NCBI RefSeq assembly: GCF_050337105.1
Contig: NZ_JAKJSQ010000058.1
Span: forward strand, 1-25,214
DNA: 25,214 bases
Direction of reading: 5' to 3'
Source: Aliivibrio_A kagoshimensis
GTDB lineage: Bacteria > Pseudomonadota > Gammaproteobacteria > Enterobacterales > Vibrionaceae
Shown here piece by piece: positions 1 to 7,599 of the stretch. The notes under the pieces were generated by a model, which saw nothing but the letters and a program-made list of their open reading frames with translations, was not told the DNA's origin and ran no database searches. Within the stretch, counting starts at the first letter, position 1. The number at the start of each line of letters is the position of its first letter. Made by a program: the position numbers and the translations under genes.

Positions 1-79
1 TATAAATAAAACACAAATAACATCCGTGATAAACGTCATATTTCCAATAAAGAAAGATATAAACCAACCAATAATTATT

Positions 80-158
80 CATTAGTTTTTTTAATGAATC
101 GAATGTGCTTATATTTTCATCGATAAGTAAATAAAATCGAACATTAGTTTTTCTAATG
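80..158. repeat. Pair of 17-bp palindromic operator-like repeats
   Basis: CATTAGTTTTTTTAATG (80-96) and CATTAGTTTTTCTAATG (142-158) differ at one base. The second is a perfect inverted repeat, CATTAG-N5-CTAATG; the first has one mismatch in its right arm. Their starts lie 62 bases apart, about six helical turns. Two same-face palindromes upstream of a sugar operon look like a repressor or activator operator pair, possibly allowing looping. The cognate regulator is unknown. Confidence 0.5.
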
Positions 159-226
159 CCTGTATTTTTACGCAGCCAAATCAACATAAAACACTGATTA
201 ATAATCAAATTGTAAGAAGGAAAAAC

Positions 227-248
227 CTTAATGACAACTTAATGACTT
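227..248. repeat. Tandem 11-bp repeat, CTTAATGAC core
   Basis: Two head-to-tail copies, CTTAATGACAA and CTTAATGACTT, share nine bases with an 11-base period, one helical turn. This geometry is typical of direct-repeat sites for winged-helix response regulators or AraC-type activators. Read on the minus strand it gives GTCAT-N6-GTCAT, loosely like a Pho box, but that orientation would point away from the operon. Chance in AT-rich DNA is possible. Confidence 0.3.
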
Positions 249-399
249 TTTCATACCAAACCAATAACAAAATTTGATACAAACAACAAAATAGCCATTT
301 TGCGTTATTTTTATTTATTAATGTGATCAACAATTAGGTTTTACTCACTATTAATCACTACCATTCTCGCCAACGTAAAATCAATTAAGTGGAATAACC

Positions 400-1422
400 A
401 TGTTTTNTTTAAAAAGTAAAAGAAAAACCGGAAAACTTATAAATAAATTAAAGGTTGCTGCAACATCTTTTATATTTACTCTATGTTTAGTACCCTCGAC
501 AATCGCAGAACCACTGGGTAAAGATATCTCTATTTGGTTTGATGTTGGCGGTCCAGTAGGCGGCTCATTCGCTACCATAGTTCAAAAAGGTGCGGTACAA
601 GCCAGTGAAGATCTCAATGTCGATCTGCGTCTGATCTATTCAGATTGGAATCCGCAAAAAATGATTGAGAATTTCAAACTGTCTCTTGCCGCTAAACCAA
701 GCGGGATAGTCTTAATGGGCCACCCTGGTGATACCGCTTATCAACCTCTCGTTTCTGAAGCGATTAAAAGTGGTATAAAAGTCACCTCAATTGATACGCC
801 TGTTCCAGCCACAATGGCCGCACACTCTGCTGACGGATTTGGTTACATTGGTGCTGATAATGCCGCTCGTGGTATTCAGTTAGCGCAAGAAGCACTTCGT
901 CGTAGTGAATTAACCGCAGGTTCTCGTGCATTAGTGTGGGGAATCAAGGATATGGCTGAACGCAGTAAATCAACCATTGGGCTGATCAGCACGTTAGAAG
1001 ATGCAGGGCTTACTGTTGATTTTATTCAAATCTCTCCAGAAACTGATAAAGATTCCTCTATCGGAACATCATCCATCACGGCTTATTTAGCGTCACACCC
1101 TGATGTTGAGATGATTCTGGTTGATCACGGAGCACTTACCGCTCAAATGGGCAACTTCTTACGTAATGCTGGTGTTAAACCTAACAGCATTTTTGTAGGC
1201 GGGTTTAGCCTCTCTCCAGTTACCGCAGATGCCATTAAAACCGGCTATGTACAACTTGTCTCTGACAGTCAGCCTTATTTAATGGGTTACCTATCAGTGG
1301 TTCAAATTGCACTCAGTAAGCGTTACGGCTTCTCTGGGTTAGCAATCAATACTGGCGCAGGCTTCGTCGGTATGGATAACATTAACTTTATTGCTCCTTT
1401 GGCTGAGGAAGGTATTCGTTAA
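400..1422 (+). CDS. Periplasmic sugar-binding protein of ribose-type ABC importer
   Basis: Solute-binding component that captures a sugar in the periplasm and delivers it to the permease. The 340-residue protein starts with a basic segment and a hydrophobic core, with likely signal-peptidase cleavage after Ala36 (STIA/EP). The mature part has the type I periplasmic-binding fold of the RbsB/FrcB group: an early GGPVGGSF segment, alternating alpha/beta pattern, and the SGIVLMGHPGD and GYIGADN stretches typical of these domains. Its stop overlaps the next start in TAATG, so it is the first gene of a four-gene operon. The ribosome site is weak (AAGTGGA). Codon 3 contains an ambiguous base (N at 407), leaving one signal-peptide residue unknown. 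The sugar cannot be read from sequence; the linked MelA-like glycosidase suggests an alpha-linked galactoside or glucoside. Confidence 0.88.
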   Translation: MFXLKSKRKTGKLINKLKVAATSFIFTLCLVPSTIAEPLGKDISIWFDVGGPVGGSFATIVQKGAVQASEDLNVDLRLIYSDWNPQKMIENFKLSLAAKPSGIVLMGHPGDTAYQPLVSEAIKSGIKVTSIDTPVPATMAAHSADGFGYIGADNAARGIQLAQEALRRSELTAGSRALVWGIKDMAERSKSTIGLISTLEDAGLTVDFIQISPETDKDSSIGTSSITAYLASHPDVEMILVDHGALTAQMGNFLRNAGVKPNSIFVGGFSLSPVTADAIKTGYVQLVSDSQPYLMGYLSVVQIALSKRYGFSGLAINTGAGFVGMDNINFIAPLAEEGIR

Positions 1423-2174
1423 TGAAAAATGTTGCCATTGAAATCCGAAACCTCAATAAATGGTTCGGGCCAACACAAGCGCTAAAAAATATTAGCTTCT
1501 CGATTAAAAAAAACGAGGTGTTAGCCCTACTCGGAGACAATGGCGCAGGTAAATCAACATTAATTAAAACAATGTCAGGTGCTGAAAATTTCACGGATGG
1601 TCAAATTTTCATTAATAATAAACCCATTTGTACACAAAAATATGGGGTAAAACTCGCCCGTGAGAGAGGGATAGAGACGGTGTATCAGTCTGACTCTTTG
1701 GGCGAGCAACAAAATATCTGGCGCAATCTCTTTCTTGGACGTCACCTTCGTAACCGATTTGGTTTCATTGACCGAAAAGAGGAGAAGCGCCAAGCTGATG
1801 AGTTACTTAAAAGGCTGAATTTCAATGGTATTGGCGCGACCATTGAAACTGAGGCCAAACTGCTATCTGGTGGAGAACGACAGGGCTTAGCCATCGGTCG
1901 AGCGATGTTGTTTGATGCTAAAGTGGTGATTCTAGATGAACCCACCACTGCACTATCCCTCGGTGAAGTAGAGAAGGTACTCTGCTTTATCGAGGCCTTA
2001 AAAGCGCAACAGAGAGCCTGCTTACTGATTACCCATAATCTCAACGACGCCTATCGGGTTGCTGACCGTTTCATTATTTTGGATCACGGAACCATTGTCG
2101 CCGAATACACTAAAAGAGAACTATCTCAACCTGAATTACAACAAGCCATCTTAGATAGCGTTGGCAAAGGATGA
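1422..2174 (+). CDS. Sugar ABC importer ATPase, single-domain CUT2 type
   Basis: Cytoplasmic ATPase powering sugar import with the flanking binding protein and permease. The motifs are complete: Walker A GDNGAGKST (38-46), Q-loop Gln89, signature LSGGERQ (148-154), Walker B VVILDEP (168-174) and switch His205. At 250 residues it has one nucleotide-binding domain, whereas RbsA-type proteins are fused tandem domains of about 500 residues; it resembles the FrcA-like single-domain subgroup and should act as a homodimer. Its start overlaps the preceding stop by one base (TAATG) and its stop overlaps the permease start by four (ATGA), which indicates translational coupling. Confidence 0.92.
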   Translation: MKNVAIEIRNLNKWFGPTQALKNISFSIKKNEVLALLGDNGAGKSTLIKTMSGAENFTDGQIFINNKPICTQKYGVKLARERGIETVYQSDSLGEQQNIWRNLFLGRHLRNRFGFIDRKEEKRQADELLKRLNFNGIGATIETEAKLLSGGERQGLAIGRAMLFDAKVVILDEPTTALSLGEVEKVLCFIEALKAQQRACLLITHNLNDAYRVADRFIILDHGTIVAEYTKRELSQPELQQAILDSVGKG

Positions 2175-3148
2175 CTTTGAATACCTTTTATCGACAAAAT
2201 AGAACCCCTCTATTTACTCTGATGCTGTTAACACTATTGTGGTCTATCTTCGCTATATATAGCCCACAAACCTTTTTAAACTCACGCATCTATACCTCAT
2301 TCATGTCCACTATCCCTTTTACCGCGATGTTGGCTTTTGCACTTACATTGATTGTGATTGCCCGTGAAATTGACCTGAGTTTCCCCTCAGTAGTCGCTCT
2401 GGGCGGTTTCGTATTTGCGGCCACGTTTAAAGTGACTCAATCCCCTGTGATCGCTTTCTCGGCCGCTCTTATTGCAGGTTTAGCCGCTGGGTTGTTGAAC
2501 GGATTTTTAGTGGTTGTGTGTAAGATCCCCTCAATTATTGCCACCATAGGTACTCAGTTTTTCCTTGGCGGCTTAACCACAGTGATCGCCGATGGTATGG
2601 CATTAAGTATCCCTGAAATTCGTGGTACCTGGTTTCACCAACTAACGGTAGGCAGGTTGTTTGATTTTATTCCTGCTCAGTTTATCTGGTGCTTAGTGAT
2701 TTTAGGCGTTTTCTGGTTACTGCTCTCTTTCCACGTAATTGGCGATAACATCAATTTTGTTGGTGATAATCCCAAGGCCGCTACTATGATGGGGGTGAAT
2801 GTCAATGCCACCCGTTTTCAACTGTTCACTCTGATGGGTGGAATGTCAGCCTTAACCGGTGCTTTCATCAGTTTAGAGATGTGCAGTTGGTGGCCGAATC
2901 AAGGACAAGGTTATATGTTGCTGGTTTTTGCTTCCATTTTTATTGGTGGAACCTCGATGTTAGGAGGTCGAGGCACACTATTTGGCACCCTCTTTGGTGC
3001 TTGCATCATCGGAATTCTTGAAGCGGGTATTATCAGCGCAGGACTCGCCGGGTTCTGGACCAAATTGGTGTACGGCATCATTATCATTTTATCTCTTATC
3101 ACTCATAGCTTTTTGCTTATTCGTCAGCAACGCTCACTCAAACGATAG
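2171..3148 (+). CDS. Sugar ABC importer permease, RbsC/FrcC-like
   Basis: Inner-membrane channel subunit of the sugar importer. The 325 residues are hydrophobic, with roughly eight to ten membrane segments and short loops. Family hallmarks are visible: REIDLSFPSVVALGG early (the conserved IDLS region of ribose-type permeases), AGLLNGFLVVVCKIPSIIATIGT, and the GGTSMLGGRGTLFGTLFGA loop that contacts the ATPase, followed by GILEAGI. The start is embedded in the end of the ATPase gene (ATGA) with an AAAGG ribosome site. A 17-base gap separates it from the glycosidase gene, consistent with one transcript. Confidence 0.92.
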   Translation: MTLNTFYRQNRTPLFTLMLLTLLWSIFAIYSPQTFLNSRIYTSFMSTIPFTAMLAFALTLIVIAREIDLSFPSVVALGGFVFAATFKVTQSPVIAFSAALIAGLAAGLLNGFLVVVCKIPSIIATIGTQFFLGGLTTVIADGMALSIPEIRGTWFHQLTVGRLFDFIPAQFIWCLVILGVFWLLLSFHVIGDNINFVGDNPKAATMMGVNVNATRFQLFTLMGGMSALTGAFISLEMCSWWPNQGQGYMLLVFASIFIGGTSMLGGRGTLFGTLFGACIIGILEAGIISAGLAGFWTKLVYGIIIILSLITHSFLLIRQQRSLKR

Positions 3149-3165
3149 ATGAATCAAGGACAATT

Positions 3166-4536
3166 ATGACTAAAATTACACTCATTGGTGCGGGTAGCGT
3201 TATGTTTACTCGCCAGATCGTTTCTGCCCTACTCTCATATCCCGCTCTCTCTAATATTGAACTGATGCTGGTGGATGTAGAACCGGGAGTACTTAAACGC
3301 AGCCATCAACTGATCACCCTAATGATTAAACAGACCGGACTGCCCGCCAAAGTCAGTATGTCGACCAATCAGCGACAGGCTTTAGTCCATTCTGATTTTG
3401 TAATTAACGTGATTCAAGTCGGTGGATTAGACCCTTGGCAGTTGGACATGGACATTCCGAAAAAGTATGGCGTTATCCAAGAGGTCGGCGATACCATGGG
3501 GCCTGGGGGTATTTTCCGCGCATTGAGACACATCCCTCCGATGTTAAACATTCTAAGCGACATGGAACAGATCTGTCCTGATGCCCTATTCATTAACTAC
3601 GCCAATCCTCTTGCGCCTCTGACCTGGGCTGCCAAAGAGTTCAGCTCCATTCAATCCATCGGGTTGTGTTATGGGGTTCGTTATACCGCCGCTCAATTAG
3701 CCGGTTATCTCGGCGTTGGAGAGTGGATTGATCACCCATACACCCCAGAGCTGTGGCAAGCATTGATGTATAAAGAGGTACCTGAAAGCATCAATTATGA
3801 ATTTGCAGGCATTAACCACATGACGTGGATAACGAAGTTCATGATGGATGGTGAAGACTTACAGCCTAAGATTGAGGCAATGGTTAATGACCCTAAGGTG
3901 TATGCATCCGACGGGGTTCGTTGTGAGATAGTAAAATTCTTTGGCTTATGGTGCACGGAAAACCATTGGCACTGCAGTGATTACCTACCCTATTTTCGTA
4001 AAAATGAACAAATGATCAATGACTTCCTACCTAGGCGCTGGAACCTGCTTGAATTAGAGAAAGAAGTGCATGCGGCAAGTAAAAAGGAGATTGATGCGCA
4101 ACTCAACGGCGACCTTGAGTTTGTGATTGCTCAAAACATGCTCAACGCACCGAAAATCATCAATGCTATGGTGAGTGGTGAACGCACCCGCATCAATGGT
4201 AATGTGCCTAACCAACAAGCTAATACACTATTGATTGATAATTTGCCACAAGAGTGTGTTGTTGAAGTTCCGATCTGGGTAGACAAAAAAGGCCTACAAC
4301 CTCAAGCAATGGGGAAACTGCCAACTCAATGCGCCAGCTTAATCAAAACCAATACGGCAGTGCATGAGTTGATTGTTGAGGCGGTGATGAATTCGGATTT
4401 AAATGCCGCTAGATATGCACTCTCATTGGATCCAGTGACAGCGACAGTGTGTACCCTTGAGCAGATAAACGCGATGTTCGATGAGATGTATCAAGCACAA
4501 AAGCAGTGGCTTACCTACTTTGGTACAGCTCAATAA
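3166..4536 (+). CDS. Glycoside hydrolase family 4, MelA-like alpha-galactosidase/alpha-glucosidase
   Basis: Cytoplasmic glycosidase expected to cleave the imported sugar by the NAD- and Mn-dependent GH4 redox mechanism. It follows E. coli MelA along its whole length (456 versus about 450 residues). Visible motifs: N-terminal dinucleotide-binding IGAGSVMFT (7-15), GDTMGPGGIFRALR (108-121), NPLA (147-150), the metal-ligand Cys168 in GLCYGV, and AGINHMTW (214-221) with Asn217 and metal-ligand His218. The specificity motif is Cys-Tyr-Gly-Val, whereas MelA has Cys-His-Ser-Val, so the substrate may differ from melibiose. It is the last gene of the transporter operon, preceded by AAGGAC at good spacing. 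Family confidence is high; substrate confidence is low. Confidence 0.9.
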   Translation: MTKITLIGAGSVMFTRQIVSALLSYPALSNIELMLVDVEPGVLKRSHQLITLMIKQTGLPAKVSMSTNQRQALVHSDFVINVIQVGGLDPWQLDMDIPKKYGVIQEVGDTMGPGGIFRALRHIPPMLNILSDMEQICPDALFINYANPLAPLTWAAKEFSSIQSIGLCYGVRYTAAQLAGYLGVGEWIDHPYTPELWQALMYKEVPESINYEFAGINHMTWITKFMMDGEDLQPKIEAMVNDPKVYASDGVRCEIVKFFGLWCTENHWHCSDYLPYFRKNEQMINDFLPRRWNLLELEKEVHAASKKEIDAQLNGDLEFVIAQNMLNAPKIINAMVSGERTRINGNVPNQQANTLLIDNLPQECVVEVPIWVDKKGLQPQAMGKLPTQCASLIKTNTAVHELIVEAVMNSDLNAARYALSLDPVTATVCTLEQINAMFDEMYQAQKQWLTYFGTAQ

Positions 4537-4544
4537 GAAATGAC

Positions 4545-4573
4545 AGGCTCCACAGATAGATAGTGTGGAGCCT
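4545..4573. terminator. Bidirectional hairpin between convergent genes
   Basis: AGGCTCCACA and TGTGGAGCCT form a perfect 10-bp stem with a 9-base loop, directly after the glycosidase stop and facing the end of the convergent PEP-CTERM gene. T-tracts are weak on both sides (ACTTTC on plus, CATTTCTT on minus), so intrinsic termination may be partial. Confidence 0.65.
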
Positions 4574-4583
4574 ACTTTCAGGG

Positions 4584-5276
4584 TTAACGACGCTTCTTCA
4601 AGCGAGAAAGACCTAAACCAAAGACCCCTAAAGCAAATAGAGCCAACGTGGTTGGTTCTGACACTTCAACAACAGAGAAATTAACTTGGGTGATCTCCTG
4701 ACCGTTGGCTGAGTTAGTTCCGCCCCCCTGCCATCTAAACTGCAGTTCATCTCCTAAGTTAGCGCTAGTCGCTGCAAAACTGAAGCTATTATAGACCCAC
4801 TCTCCAGCACCTAATAGCGGCGTTAGCACTCCTGATAATGTTTGGTTTTGAGTCAAATTATAAATTTCGACCGTTGCCCCAGAAGCATTATTACCACGAA
4901 CGCCACCAAAGAAACTTAATGAACCCATTTGATCTGAAGCAATCACCGAGTCTAACGTAAAGGTAGCAGTAAGTAGCTCATTCCCTTGATCATCATTGAC
5001 TTCAATCGCACCCAAAATCGGCACTTGAGCCGTCGCAGGGTTATTATCATGATCATAGGTGCCGCTCATACCACGAGCACCCGCTCCTCCTGCGTTATAA
5101 ACTTCAAAGCCTTGTCCACTTGAATCAGACCATGAAACATCAACTGCGTTCGTTAGCCCATTACTGCCACTGTTAAAGTCTTCAGCAAATATCAGTCCAG
5201 CATTGGCCATGCTTAATACGCTACTGGCTGAAAGTAGACAGCCTGCTAAAAGTGATTGAATAGCAAGTTTTTTCAT
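4584..5276 (-). CDS. PEP-CTERM sorting-domain exported protein
   Basis: Predicted secreted or surface protein processed by an exosortase. The chosen ATG gives 230 residues and is preceded by AAGAGGA at 8 bases; the frame stays open 17 codons upstream, but that start would bury the signal peptide. Signal peptide: MKK, a hydrophobic core, likely cleavage after Ala26 (ANA/GL). The body is beta-rich and polar, with DFNSGSNG near the start and many Gly, Asn and Asp residues, suggesting a jelly-roll or carbohydrate-binding-like fold. The C-terminus is tripartite: Ser-Glu-Pro-Thr-Thr-Leu-Ala, a hydrophobic helix, then LKKRR. The usual Pro-Glu-Pro is Ser-Glu-Pro here. Such proteins generally go with exopolysaccharide export and EpsH-type exosortase; none is in the window. 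A sigma-54 site lies upstream. Confidence 0.88.
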   Translation of the reverse strand: MKKLAIQSLLAGCLLSASSVLSMANAGLIFAEDFNSGSNGLTNAVDVSWSDSSGQGFEVYNAGGAGARGMSGTYDHDNNPATAQVPILGAIEVNDDQGNELLTATFTLDSVIASDQMGSLSFFGGVRGNNASGATVEIYNLTQNQTLSGVLTPLLGAGEWVYNSFSFAATSANLGDELQFRWQGGGTNSANGQEITQVNFSVVEVSEPTTLALFALGVFGLGLSRLKKRR

Positions 5277-5356
5277 AATCAATGTCCTCTTATCACCCAA
5301 TGCATGATTGGCAAGCAGTGATGACAATAAAAATTCAATGTTCTTATTGATAGAAA

Positions 5357-5373
5357 TGCAACTATTAGGCCAA
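5357..5373 (-). promoter_or_regulatory. Sigma-54 (RpoN) promoter of PEP-CTERM gene
   Basis: On the minus strand TTGGCCTAATAGTTGCA matches the RpoN consensus TTGGCAC-N5-TTGCA at both critical elements, with GG and GC separated by exactly 10 bases. The start of transcription would fall near 5346, leaving a leader of about 70 bases before the ATG at 5276. PEP-CTERM genes in other bacteria are known to be associated with the PrsK/PrsR two-component system and RpoN, which fits. Confidence 0.65.
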
Positions 5374-5550
5374 TATGAATTTTTTATAAATTACAGGGGG
5401 ATAGATATTTCTCATTAATGAAACAGGAAATAGTGTAAAGAATACTGACACTTTTTTATGCGGTAAATCAGAATAGTATGAAAAATATGCTTTATATTAG
5501 ATATTTACAAAACAAGCACTGCATATGAGATTAGTGTCTTATATTTGAGC

Positions 5551-7518
5551 TTATTTTTTCTTCCGACTATAAGCGGCTTTTTTGTTGGTTGCCTTTCGTT
5601 TTTTGAACGCAGGTTTTGCCGGGGATCGTAATGATCGTAAAGAATCTGGCACCGCACTATTTTGCACCTTCACCATCATGCTGCTTACACGCTGCTCTAA
5701 CGCTTGCATAAATGGCGTATAAGAGTACTGCTTTTCAGCCATGGCTTGCAGTTGGTGCTCCCAATGTGCGGTCATGTCTGGAAAGGTGGCTTCTGTGGGC
5801 AGTGCATAGATAAGTCCACGCCCTGCCTCACTACCATGAATGCTTTTCCCCTGCCGAAGTAGCAACTGTCGCTTAAACAGTAGATCTAAAATTCCAGCAC
5901 GAGTGGCTTCTGTGCCTAAGCCATCGGTCTCTTTCAAGATCCCTTTTAACGCTTTATCTTCCACAAAACGCGCAATACCCGTCATCGCTTGCAGAAGTGT
6001 CGCTTCGGTAAACGGTTTTGGGGGCTCAGTCATACGGTCTTTGATCTCCCCTTCACGACACGTAAGCACTTCGCCTAACTGCAAAGGAGGTACTTTTGCA
6101 GCAAGATCATGGTCGTCACTTTCAGTCGTACTTCGTCCTAACAGTACGCGCCACCCTTCCGATATCAACTGTCGCCCCTTAGCAGTAAAAGAGCCACCAG
6201 CGATAGTAAATACTAACTTCGCATCCGCATAAATCGCCGCAGGGTAAAACTGAATCAAATACTGTCGTGCAATTAACTGGTAAATTTTTGCTTCTCCCCC
6301 CGATAAACCCGCCGTGGATGCCTGTTTAGGCGTAGGAATAATGGCGTGGTGAGCGTCCACTTTTTTGTCATTCCACGCTTTCGTACGCTGGGTCAGATCA
6401 GCGCCACGGCATGCCGCTTGTAGCTGCTTATCGTTATGGGCAATGGCGTTCACAATCTCCGGTCCCTGCTTAAAATGCTCACTCGGTAGGTAACGAGAAT
6501 CTGATCGAGGGTAAGTGATCAGCTTATGTTTTTCATACAGGCTTTGACAGTGATTGAGTACCTCTTGTGCACTCATACCATAACGCTTGGCGGCGTCTAT
6601 CTGCAATGAGGAGAGCGAATATGGCAGAGGCCCATTCTGCTTACTCTCTTTTCTCTGCGCCTGTGTCACTTCTGCAGGTTGATCAGCAATACGTCCTGCG
6701 ACGTTTTCTACCAACTTCCTGCTCAGTACTCGACCCTCATCATCTTGCCACTGTTTACACGCTTCGCTCGGTTGCCAGCGCGCTCGAATGTCAAAAGGAA
6801 TGCCATTGTTAAGCTGTTCATTGTGATAAGGAATAAGTGCATCAAGGGTAAAATAGGCTTTAGGGATAAAGTGGCTAATCTCATCATCACGGCGAACTAC
6901 CAAACCAAGAACAGGGGTTTGCACACGACCAACTGACAACACCCCTTGATACCCCCCTTTCTGACCCAGTAGGGTATAAGCACGAGTCATGTTCATGCCA
7001 TATAACCAATCGGCACGAGAACGCGCTAAAGCAGAAACAGATAACGGAATAAACTCTTGGTTGGAGCGCATGCTAGAGAGCGCTCGTTTAACTGCAGATA
7101 AGTTCAGATCACTGATCAATAGGCGCTGGGTAGTGGATTTCTTGCTTTTAGAAAGCTTTAGGTAATCCAAGACCTCATCCACTAAGAGTTGACCTTCACG
7201 ATCGGGATCCCCAGCGTGAACAATCTCATCAGCCTCTTTTAATAGCTTACGGATCACAGTGACCTGTTTACTGACGGATTTTCTCGGTCTTAGCTGCCAC
7301 TGATCTGGAATGATAGGTAGATCGTGCATTTTCCAGCTTTTGTATTTTGCGTCGTAGCTGTCCGGTTCAACTTGTTCTAATAGGTGGCCAACACACCACG
7401 TGACGATGTCACCATTACCGACTCGAATGAAGCCTTGTTCATTTTTATGAGGGCGAGGAAGGGCAGCGGCAATCGCCCGGCCAAGACTGGGTTTTTCAGC
7501 AATATAGAGTCGAGTCAT
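5551..7518 (-). CDS. topB: DNA topoisomerase III
   Basis: Type IA topoisomerase that decatenates single-stranded or gapped DNA during replication and recombination. The start is at MTRLYIAEKPSL, aligning with E. coli TopB MRLFIAEKPSL and giving 655 residues (E. coli 653). The Toprim domain contains Glu8 and acidic DPDREG (104-109: Asp104, Asp106, Glu108). The catalytic tyrosine is Tyr336 in LITYPRSDS. LSVGRVQTPVLGLVVRRD (195-212) is also diagnostic. The C-terminus is a lysine/arginine-rich tail, likely DNA-binding. It lies 81 bases downstream of the last gene of the biosynthetic operon on the same strand with no strong terminator between, so read-through is possible. No ribosome site is evident before the ATG. 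Confidence 0.97.
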   Translation of the reverse strand: MTRLYIAEKPSLGRAIAAALPRPHKNEQGFIRVGNGDIVTWCVGHLLEQVEPDSYDAKYKSWKMHDLPIIPDQWQLRPRKSVSKQVTVIRKLLKEADEIVHAGDPDREGQLLVDEVLDYLKLSKSKKSTTQRLLISDLNLSAVKRALSSMRSNQEFIPLSVSALARSRADWLYGMNMTRAYTLLGQKGGYQGVLSVGRVQTPVLGLVVRRDDEISHFIPKAYFTLDALIPYHNEQLNNGIPFDIRARWQPSEACKQWQDDEGRVLSRKLVENVAGRIADQPAEVTQAQRKESKQNGPLPYSLSSLQIDAAKRYGMSAQEVLNHCQSLYEKHKLITYPRSDSRYLPSEHFKQGPEIVNAIAHNDKQLQAACRGADLTQRTKAWNDKKVDAHHAIIPTPKQASTAGLSGGEAKIYQLIARQYLIQFYPAAIYADAKLVFTIAGGSFTAKGRQLISEGWRVLLGRSTTESDDHDLAAKVPPLQLGEVLTCREGEIKDRMTEPPKPFTEATLLQAMTGIARFVEDKALKGILKETDGLGTEATRAGILDLLFKRQLLLRQGKSIHGSEAGRGLIYALPTEATFPDMTAHWEHQLQAMAEKQYSYTPFMQALEQRVSSMMVKVQNSAVPDSLRSLRSPAKPAFKKRKATNKKAAYSRKKK

Positions 7519-7527
7519 AATGGGTAT

Positions 7528-7533
7528 ATTATA
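7528..7533 (-). promoter_or_regulatory. -10 element just before topB start
   Basis: A perfect TATAAT on the minus strand ends 9 bases before the topB ATG. If used, transcription would begin within a few bases of the start codon and give a nearly leaderless mRNA, which would agree with the absence of a ribosome-binding site. No good -35 hexamer is found 16-18 bases upstream, so the call is weak. Confidence 0.3.
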
Positions 7534-7599
7534 GTGAGATAAAACGACTCTATCGGATTCTATGGTAAACAGCAATCATAACTGTATAAAAACACAGTC

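Larger units (their letters stand above)
1..399. other. AT-rich leader upstream of sugar operon
   Basis: About 400 bases without a supportable gene; short open frames here have no recognisable content. The stretch is very AT-rich and holds two kinds of repeat (listed separately): a pair of 17-base palindromes and a tandem 11-base repeat. No convincing -35/-10 pair could be chosen because AT-rich hexamers are everywhere. A single TGTGATC half-site near 320 is not a full CRP site. The region probably contains the control elements of the downstream transporter operon, but its regulator is not encoded in the window. Confidence 0.6.

Noticed and set aside
318..336. CRP-like site TGTGATC in the sugar operon leader
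   Set aside because: Only one half-site is present; the second half (AATTAGG) does not match GATCACA.
7581..7598. Terminator between the ketosynthase-like gene and topB
   Set aside because: ACTGT/ACAGT gives only a 5-bp AT-rich stem without a T-tract, too weak to call.
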